DNA from: CALJXB01 sp965225935
GTDB taxonomy: Bacteria; Pseudomonadota; Alphaproteobacteria; Kiloniellales; JAKSDN01
NCBI GenBank assembly: GCA_965225935.1
Contig: CBDDCC010000001.1
Span: 124,001 to 188,000 of the forward strand
Length of the DNA stretch: 64,000 nucleotides
Direction: 5' to 3'
Part shown: positions 58,501 through 64,000 of the stretch, piece by piece
Layout of the letters: the number at the start of each line of letters is the position of its first letter
Numbering within the stretch: the first letter of the stretch is position 1
The notes under the pieces: model-generated
Seen by the model: only the letters and a program-made list of their open reading frames with translations
Told to the model about the DNA's origin: nothing
Database searches by the model: none
Program-made: the position numbers and the translations under genes

Positions 58501-60219
58501 CTACTTCACCAGGCCCAGGCTCTCGAGCTTGAGCAGGATGCGCTGGGCCGCCTCGTCCGGACCCTGGGTCTCGGTGTTGATCTCCAGCTCCGGCTTCTCC
58601 GGCGCCTCGTAGGGATCGTCGATGCCGGTGAACTGCTTGATGGCACCGGCCCGGGCTTTCACGTAGAGGCCCTTGGGGTCGCGCTTCTCGCAAACGGAGA
58701 GCGGCGTCGAGACGTAGATTTCGACGAAGCCGCCGACCGCCTCGACCATGGCCCGCACCTGGCGCCGGATTCCGGCGTAAGGCGCGATGGGCGCGCAGAT
58801 GGCGATGCCGCCCGCCTTGGTGATCTCGCTCGCCACGTAACCGATGCGCAGCACGTTCAGGTCCCGGTGCTCCTTGGAGAAGCCGAGCTCGCTGGAGAGG
58901 TGCTGTCGCACGTGGTCGCCGTCGAGCAGGGTGACCGAACGGCCGCCGAGCTCCGTCAGCTTCACCATCAGGGCCTTCGCCAGGGTCGACTTGCCGGCGC
59001 CCGAGAGGCCGGTGAACAGCAGGGTGAAGCCCTGGCGGTCGCGCGGCGGGTAGCTGCGGCGCAGCTCGGCGATCACGTTCTTGAAGGAGTACCAGTCCGG
59101 CACATCGATGCCGTCGCGCAGGCGCCGGTGCAGCTCTGCGTTGGAGAGGCCGAGGACCGTGTCGCCCTTTTTGACCCGGTCGGTGGAGACATACTGGCCG
59201 CGCTCCTGCACGTAGACCATCTCCTTGAAGGGGATCATCTCGATCCCGAGCTCGGCCTGGTGCTCTGCCAGCAGCTCCTGGGCCGCGTAGGGCTCATAGA
59301 AGGGCTTGCCGTCGCTTCCCTTGCCCGGGCCGGCGTGGTCGCGGCCGAGGATGAAGTGGGTGCAGCCGTGGTTCTTGCGGATGATGGCGTGCCAGATCGC
59401 CTCGCGCGGGCCGGCCATGCGCATGGCGAGCGGCAGCAGGCTCAGCATGGTGGTCTGATCGGGATAGGTCTTGAGGATGTGCTCGTAGCAGCGCACCCGC
59501 GAATAGTGATCGACGTCGCCGGGCTGGGTCATGCCGACCGCCGGGTGGATCAGCAGGTTCGCTTCGGCGAGCTGGGAGGCGCGGTGGGTCAGCTCCTGGT
59601 GCGCCCGGTGCATGGGGTTGCGGGTCTGGAAGGCGACGATGCGGGTCCAGCCCCACTTGGCAAAGAGGCGCCGCAGCTCCGCCGGATCGTGGCGGTGATG
59701 CCGGAAGTCGTAGTCGATGGGCCGTTGCAGTCCCGTCAGCCGGCCGCCGAGGTAGACAGGCTGCGACTGATTGAGCAGGTAGTCGACCCCCGGATGGGCC
59801 TCGTCCAGGCTGCCGAAGACGCGCTCGGCCTCGCGCCGCCTGTCCGGCATCCAGGCGGACCCGACGGTGAGCGACGCGATCAGCCAGCCCTCGGAGTCCC
59901 TGAGCGCCAGGGTCCCGCCCGGCGCGATCTGGTCCGCGACCTGCTCGCTCACGTCCAGGGTGACCGGAATGGGCCAGAGGCTGCCGTCGGCGAGGCGCAT
60001 GTCCGCCAGCACCCGCTCGTAGTCGGCTTCGCCCAGGAACCCTTCGAGCGGCGAGAAGCCGCCGTTCAACAGCAGCTTGACGTCGCAGAGCTGCCGGTGG
60101 GTGAGCGTCCAGGAGGGCTGGTCGATGGCGGCGCGTTTGGCCTCGGCGACCCGGTCGGCGGGCGCATAGAGGTCCTTGAGCGCGCCGCCGTGGGGCGGGA
60201 TCAGTCTGGTCATGGCCAT
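58501..60219 (-). CDS. Bifunctional sulfate adenylyltransferase / adenylylsulfate kinase
   Basis: Sulfate activation enzyme, 572 residues from ATG 60219 (or 570 from 60213). The N-terminal homo-oligomeric ATP sulfurylase (about 1-385; EC 2.7.7.4) has the substrate motif QTRNPMHRAH near 195, HPAVGMTQPGD near 222 and GRDHAGPG near 285. The C-terminal APS kinase (about 390-572; EC 2.7.1.25) has the P-loop GLSGAGKST near 392 and DGDHVRQHL near 420. ATP plus sulfate gives APS, then PAPS, in the cytoplasm for assimilation. This is the fused Sat-CysC form, not the CysND heterodimer. No PAPS reductase is beside it. Possibly followed by a small gene (58159-58476). Confidence 0.95.
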   Translation of the reverse strand: MAMTRLIPPHGGALKDLYAPADRVAEAKRAAIDQPSWTLTHRQLCDVKLLLNGGFSPLEGFLGEADYERVLADMRLADGSLWPIPVTLDVSEQVADQIAPGGTLALRDSEGWLIASLTVGSAWMPDRRREAERVFGSLDEAHPGVDYLLNQSQPVYLGGRLTGLQRPIDYDFRHHRHDPAELRRLFAKWGWTRIVAFQTRNPMHRAHQELTHRASQLAEANLLIHPAVGMTQPGDVDHYSRVRCYEHILKTYPDQTTMLSLLPLAMRMAGPREAIWHAIIRKNHGCTHFILGRDHAGPGKGSDGKPFYEPYAAQELLAEHQAELGIEMIPFKEMVYVQERGQYVSTDRVKKGDTVLGLSNAELHRRLRDGIDVPDWYSFKNVIAELRRSYPPRDRQGFTLLFTGLSGAGKSTLAKALMVKLTELGGRSVTLLDGDHVRQHLSSELGFSKEHRDLNVLRIGYVASEITKAGGIAICAPIAPYAGIRRQVRAMVEAVGGFVEIYVSTPLSVCEKRDPKGLYVKARAGAIKQFTGIDDPYEAPEKPELEINTETQGPDEAAQRILLKLESLGLVK

Positions 60220-60424
60220 GTCTAGAGTCTGCGTTGAGTCCGCGGGCGGTGAGTTGAAGCCTAGCGTGGCGTCTCCCGATGTCAAAACCCCTTGACGGCG
60301 GCGATCCTTCGCCTCCCGCAAAGCGGTGACGACGCAAAGTTCCCGTGCCATTCCGGCGGGAGGTGCTATGACTCTCGGCCGGGGAGTGCGTTTGTTTCGA
60401 GCAGTGTTTTGGGGGCCATCCAAC

Positions 60425-61930
60425 ATGAGCGACGCCTTGGAGATCTTCGTCGGGGCCGGCGAGACGCCGCAGACCTTGGCCCTGAAATTCGCCAACCGGC
60501 ACGGCCTGATCGCGGGCGCGACCGGCACCGGCAAGACGGTCACCTTGCAGATCCTGGCCGAGGGCTTCTCCCGGGCCGGCGTGCCGGTCTTCCTGGCCGA
60601 CGTGAAGGGCGACCTCTCGGGGCTCTCCCAGGCCGGCGTCGCCAAGCCCAAGCTGCTGGAGCGGGTCGAGCGCATCGGATTGGAGGGCTACGCGGTCGCG
60701 CCCTCGCCCGTCGTCTTCTGGGACCTTTTCGGCAAGAAGGGCCATCCCATCCGCACCACCGTCTCGGAGATGGGGCCGCTCTTGCTGGCGCGCCTGCTCG
60801 ACCTCAACGAGACCCAGGAGGGCGTCCTCAACATCGCCTTCCAGGTGGCCGACGACGAGGGCCTGCTGATCCTCGACCTGAAGGACCTCAAGTCGCTGCT
60901 GCAGTTCGTCTCCAAGCACGGCAAGGAGCTGATGTCGGCCTACGGCAACGTCTCGCCGCGCTCCGTGGGCGCCATCCAGCGCCGCCTGCTGTCGCTCACC
61001 CAGCAGGGCGGGCGGAAGTTCTTCGGCGAGCCGGCCTTAGAGCTTAGGGATTTCATGCGCAGGGACCGGGCGGGCCGGGGCTACATCAACGTGCTGGCCG
61101 CCGACAAGTTGATGATGACCCCGCAGCTCTACGCCACCTTCCTGCTCTGGCTGCTGGCGGAGCTGTTCGAGGAGCTGCCCGAGGTGGGTGACCCGGACAA
61201 GCCAAAGCTGGTCTTCTTCTTCGACGAGGCGCACTTGCTGTTCGACAACGCGCCCAAGGCGCTGGTGCAGAAGGTCGAGCAGGTGGTGCGCCTGATCCGT
61301 TCCAAGGGCGTCGGCGTCTACTTCGTCACCCAGAGCCCGCTCGACGTGCCGGAGGACGTGCTGGGCCAGCTCGGCAACCGCTTCCAGCACGCGCTGCGCG
61401 CCTTCACGCCCCGCGACCGCAAGGCGGTCAAGGCGGCGGCCGAGACCTTCCGCGCCAACCCGCGCCTCGACGTGGCGACGGCCATGACCGAGCTCGGTGT
61501 CGGCGAGGCCCTGGTCTCGACCCTGGCCGGGCGCGGCGTGCCGAGCGTGGTGGAGCGCACCTTGATCCGCCCGCCCTCTTCGCGCATGGGCCCGGCCACC
61601 CGGGCCGAGCGCCAGCGGGTGATCGCCGACAGTCCCGTCGCCGGCCTCTACGACGAGGCGGTCGACCGGAAATCGGCCCACGAGGTGCTGGCGAAGCGGG
61701 CCGAAGAGGCGGCCGAGGAGCTGCGCCGGGAGGAGGAGCGAGCCAAGCGCGAGAAGGAGAAGGCCTCGGCCGCCCGCGCCCGCTCCCGGCGCTACGGCGG
61801 CACCCGCTCGGGCCGGCGCCGCCAGTCGAGCGTCGAGAGGCTAGCCGGCAGGACGCTGAGCAGCCTCGGCCGCAGCATCGGCCGGGAGCTGGTGCGCGGC
61901 CTGCTTGGGTCGCTGTTCAAGGGGCGCTGA
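60425..61930 (+). CDS. HerA-like (DUF853) ATPase
   Basis: Predicted HerA/FtsK-type P-loop ATPase of the DUF853 family, 501 residues. Walker A GATGTGKT is at 31-38; Walker B reads LVFFFDEAHLL near 260; FVTQSPLDVPEDVLGQLGNR near 303-322 carries the sensor region. The last 70 residues are highly charged and helical, with an Arg/Ser/Gly-rich stretch (RARSRRYGGTRSGRRR), likely nucleic-acid-binding. ATG 60425 lies after a 205-base gap; an earlier in-frame ATG at 60326 is rejected because the family begins MSDALEIFVGAG. HerA proteins are hexameric DNA translocases; some act with NurA in end resection, but no nuclease gene is adjacent. Exact role unknown. Confidence 0.87.
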   Translation: MSDALEIFVGAGETPQTLALKFANRHGLIAGATGTGKTVTLQILAEGFSRAGVPVFLADVKGDLSGLSQAGVAKPKLLERVERIGLEGYAVAPSPVVFWDLFGKKGHPIRTTVSEMGPLLLARLLDLNETQEGVLNIAFQVADDEGLLILDLKDLKSLLQFVSKHGKELMSAYGNVSPRSVGAIQRRLLSLTQQGGRKFFGEPALELRDFMRRDRAGRGYINVLAADKLMMTPQLYATFLLWLLAELFEELPEVGDPDKPKLVFFFDEAHLLFDNAPKALVQKVEQVVRLIRSKGVGVYFVTQSPLDVPEDVLGQLGNRFQHALRAFTPRDRKAVKAAAETFRANPRLDVATAMTELGVGEALVSTLAGRGVPSVVERTLIRPPSSRMGPATRAERQRVIADSPVAGLYDEAVDRKSAHEVLAKRAEEAAEELRREEERAKREKEKASAARARSRRYGGTRSGRRRQSSVERLAGRTLSSLGRSIGRELVRGLLGSLFKGR

Positions 61931-61984
61931 GGCGCCTGGCCGGAAGGTCCCCGGTTCCCGTCCTTGCGGCCGGTCGCCGGCGCG

Positions 61985-62347
61985 TCAATGCGGTCCGAGC
62001 TTGACCAGTCCGAGGGCGAAGAAGAGGAACAGAACGACGGGAAGGCTGACCATGATCCTCGCCCGCCAGGCCCAATGGGCCTTCTCGTACTTGCCGGCCA
62101 CGAAGAGGCCGCCGATCCAGACCAGCCAGAATGCGACGGTGTAGGCGATCGTCCCCGCGTCCCACTGATAGTCGTGCCACCGGGTGGGGCCGCCCGGCAC
62201 CTTGTCGAAATATCCGCCCAGATAGCCCGCGAAGCAGAACAGCTCCGCCAGTATGCAGAAGACGATGGCGCCGGACTGCCACCGCCTGTCTCTCCTGATT
62301 CTGAGTTGGCTGGACCAAATACGCCTGAAACTTGAAACGCTTATCAT
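61985..62347 (-). CDS. Predicted small membrane protein
   Basis: Uncharacterised protein of 120 residues from ATG 62347 (a start at 62380 adds 11 residues). Three transmembrane helices are predicted: about 27-45 (GAIVFCILAELFCFAGYLGG), 65-85 (GTIAYTVAFWLVWIGGLFVAG) and 96-116 (IMVSLPVVLFLFFALGLV). A basic N-terminus (FRRIWSSQLRIRRDRR) precedes the first helix, and a tryptophan-rich loop WHDYQWDAG lies between the first two. No family recognised. It converges with the HerA-like gene (54-base gap) and lies on the opposite strand to the ureohydrolase. Weak ribosome binding site. Confidence 0.55.
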   Translation of the reverse strand: MISVSSFRRIWSSQLRIRRDRRWQSGAIVFCILAELFCFAGYLGGYFDKVPGGPTRWHDYQWDAGTIAYTVAFWLVWIGGLFVAGKYEKAHWAWRARIMVSLPVVLFLFFALGLVKLGPH

Positions 62348-62551
62348 CGCTCTACGATTTCGACATCCAAGAATAAGCACTCATTACGAGCAACAAGTAT
62401 AGCACACTCTACCGGCCTAAGGCGAACGGGGCCGGGAAACGATGGACGCACCGGCCACCGCCGCCCGAGCGCGTTCCCACGGGACCGGGGATCGGATAGT
62501 CTCACGCATCCGAACCGCTCAGGAGGTCGCGGGTCGCCGGGCCCGCCAGCA

Positions 62552-63529
62552 ATGACCATGGACAAGCGCCCCGATCTGCCCCACGTCGACGATCCCATGA
62601 CGGCGCCCCGCTACCGGGAGATCGCCACCTTCATGCGCGCGCCCTTCACCCGCGACCCGACGGGCGTCGACATCGGCCTGATCGGCGTGCCCTTCGACGG
62701 CGGCGTCACCAACCGGCCGGGCGCGCGCCACGGGCCCCGCGAGATGCGCAACATGTCGAGCCTCATGCGCGCGATCCACCACGTGACGCGGACCAACCCC
62801 TACGATCTCTGCCGCGTCGCCGACCTGGGCGACGTGCCTTTCCCGCGCATCTACGATCTGAAGGGCACCCTCGACGACATCGCCGAGTTCTACCGCGGGG
62901 TCCACGCGGCCGGGGTGGCGCCCTTGAGCGCTGGCGGCGACCATTCGATCACCCTGCCGATCTTCCAGGCCATCGCCGCCGAGCGGCCGGTCGGCATGGT
63001 CCACGTGGACGCCCACACCGACACCTGGGACGAGTTCCTGGGCTCCAAGTTCACCCACGGCGCGCCCTTCCGCCGGGCCGTCGAGGAGGGCCTGCTCGAT
63101 CCCAGGCGCACGGTGCAGATCGGCATCCGCGGCGCCCAGAACTCCGAGGACGGCTGGACCTTCTCCCTGGAGACCGGCATGCGGGTGATCTTCATGGAGG
63201 AGTTCACCGAGATGGGCGTCGAAGCCGCGATCGCGGAGGCGCGGCGGGTGGTCGGCGAGGGGCCCACCTACGTCTCCTTCGACGTGGACGGCCTCGATCC
63301 GGTCTATGCGCCCGGGACGGGAACGCCCGAGATCGGCGGCCTCACCACCGTCGAGGCCCAAAGACTGCTGCGCGGCCTGCGCGGGCTCGACCTGGTCGGC
63401 GGCGACGTGGTCGAGGTGGCCCCGCCCTTCGACCCCAGCGGAAACACGGCGCTGGTGGGTGCGACCATGATGTACGAGATCCTCTGTCCGCTGGCCGAAG
63501 CGGTCGCCCGGCGCAAGAAAGGCGCCTGA
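62552..63529 (+). CDS. Agmatinase/guanidinobutyrase-family ureohydrolase
   Basis: Binuclear manganese enzyme that hydrolyses a guanidino group to urea and an amine, 325 residues. Metal ligands: His in GGDHSITL near 131, Asp-His-Asp in HVDAHTDTWDEF near 153-157, and the Asp pair in SFDVDGLDP near 245. N-terminal motif GVTNRPGARHGPREMR near 52 fits agmatinase and guanidinobutyrase/guanidinopropionase types. Substrate is undecided among agmatine, 4-guanidinobutyrate and guanidine. Start ATG 62552 (62558 also possible). The two DUF1989 genes elsewhere in the window make guanidino-compound metabolism plausible. Stands alone; 124 bases after this gene a convergent MFS gene fragment ends. Confidence 0.9.
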   Translation: MTMDKRPDLPHVDDPMTAPRYREIATFMRAPFTRDPTGVDIGLIGVPFDGGVTNRPGARHGPREMRNMSSLMRAIHHVTRTNPYDLCRVADLGDVPFPRIYDLKGTLDDIAEFYRGVHAAGVAPLSAGGDHSITLPIFQAIAAERPVGMVHVDAHTDTWDEFLGSKFTHGAPFRRAVEEGLLDPRRTVQIGIRGAQNSEDGWTFSLETGMRVIFMEEFTEMGVEAAIAEARRVVGEGPTYVSFDVDGLDPVYAPGTGTPEIGGLTTVEAQRLLRGLRGLDLVGGDVVEVAPPFDPSGNTALVGATMMYEILCPLAEAVARRKKGA

Positions 63530-63652
63530 CCCGCGGGACCGAGAACGGGCGACCCGCGAAGGGGGGAAGGTCGCGTGGCGACCGCGCGGCCTGGGCTCTG
63601 GCACTAGGGCCTATGGCCCGATGGAAATCGCCAGACGACTGCTCCAAAGAAC

Positions 63653-64000
63653 CTATCCGGTCATGCGACGTGTCCAGTTGGCATGTATATCAGTCCGAAT
63701 CTCGAGCCCGGCTCTCGGCAGGAATTGAAGGAGACCAAGCGTCAATAACCCCGATCCGACAAAGGTGGGACCCAAACCAACTGCCTCGGCGATCCCACCT
63801 GCAATTGCCGGTCCTGCCACCGCGCCTAGAGCAAAAATCAGGAACGTCAATCCGAACCCTGATGAGGGGCGCTCGATATAAAGTGCCATCGCCCACGCTC
63901 CGATCTGGCTTGTTGCCATGATGTAGGCGAGACCGAACAGTGTTCCGCAAAGCAGAACCGCGCTGGCCGATCCCGTGGCTGTGCCGCAACTGACAGTTTG
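63653..64000 (-). CDS. Major facilitator superfamily transporter, C-terminal part (cut by window edge)
   Basis: The frame stays open from the stop at 63653 to the right edge of the window, giving about 115 residues that look like the last two to three helices of an MFS permease: AVLLCGTLFGLAYIM, then FGLTFLIFALGAVAGPAIAGGIAEAVG and TFVGSGLLTLGLLQFLP, followed by a short polar tail (RTDIHANWTRRMTG). GPAIAGGIAE is a typical MFS turn between helices. The N-terminal part lies outside the window. The codon use here is less GC-biased than elsewhere, so it may be a more recent acquisition. Cargo unknown. Confidence 0.75.
   Translation of the reverse strand, partial: QTVSCGTATGSASAVLLCGTLFGLAYIMATSQIGAWAMALYIERPSSGFGLTFLIFALGAVAGPAIAGGIAEAVGLGPTFVGSGLLTLGLLQFLPRAGLEIRTDIHANWTRRMTG

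Overview
This 64 kb window is high-GC DNA (about two-thirds G+C by eye) and reads as a free-living, probably marine alphaproteobacterium, perhaps in or near the Rhodospirillales. The pointers are a TMAO-type transporter whose proteins resemble those of marine Roseobacters, tripartite tricarboxylate (TTT) and sugar/peptide ABC importers, a CtrA-like TTAA-N7-TTAAC box, a fused sat/cysC, and a DddP-like M24 protein. Taxonomy is inference only. No rRNA, tRNA, CRISPR array or transposase gene was found. Coding density is high, with many 1-4 base stop/start overlaps. The first and last genes run off the window.

Layout. 1-1353: two DppBC-type permeases (minus). 1931-4646: ThDP enzyme plus Ldh-family dehydrogenase (plus). 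4663-9094 (minus) and 9458-13821 (plus): a divergent polyol/sugar locus with binding protein, two permeases, ATPase and a 54-residue membrane protein on one side, and FGGY kinase, sn-glycerol-1-phosphate dehydrogenase-like enzyme, HAD phosphatase and DeoR repressor on the other. 13832-18115: two small orphan proteins around an AT-rich region with a CtrA-like box, then a GAF/PAS histidine kinase.

18401-33403 is the most interesting block: about 15 kb, all on the minus strand. It holds a SucCD-like acid-CoA ligase, a TTT transporter with two TctC paralogues, a tandem universal stress protein, formate-THF ligase, a stand-alone 10-formyl-THF hydrolase-like protein, a formyl-CoA transferase (Frc-like), a ThDP lyase with benzaldehyde lyase/2-hydroxyacyl-CoA lyase residues, and a GntR/FCD regulator. 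Three matching operators (TCTGGCAT-N4-TATACCAGA and a weaker relative) lie before sucC, tctC and gntR and tie the block into one regulon. I infer a pathway for a TTT-imported oxalate or 2-hydroxyacid that proceeds through an acyl-CoA, yields formyl-CoA, recycles CoA by Frc and captures formate on tetrahydrofolate. A 284 bp nested palindromic, MITE-like element sits inside the block.

33538-47: DUF1989 and enolase-superfamily genes, a DksA-type zinc finger, D-amino-acid transaminase, a second DUF1989 gene, a MarR-like/sigma pair, DddP-like M24 protein, glyoxalase-fold protein, split adaA/adaB, and a SAM-cyclase-ATPase regulator (to about 45602). 45979-48815: Rieske oxygenase, AhpD-like protein and M14 deacylase operon. 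48831-58141: TorT/TorS/TorR-like sensing genes next to a TmoXWV-like TMAO importer, with three decameric repeats in the torR-tmoX promoter region, suggesting that TMAO-type sensing controls uptake. 58159-64000: sat/cysC, HerA-like ATPase, a small membrane protein, an agmatinase-family ureohydrolase and the end of an MFS transporter.
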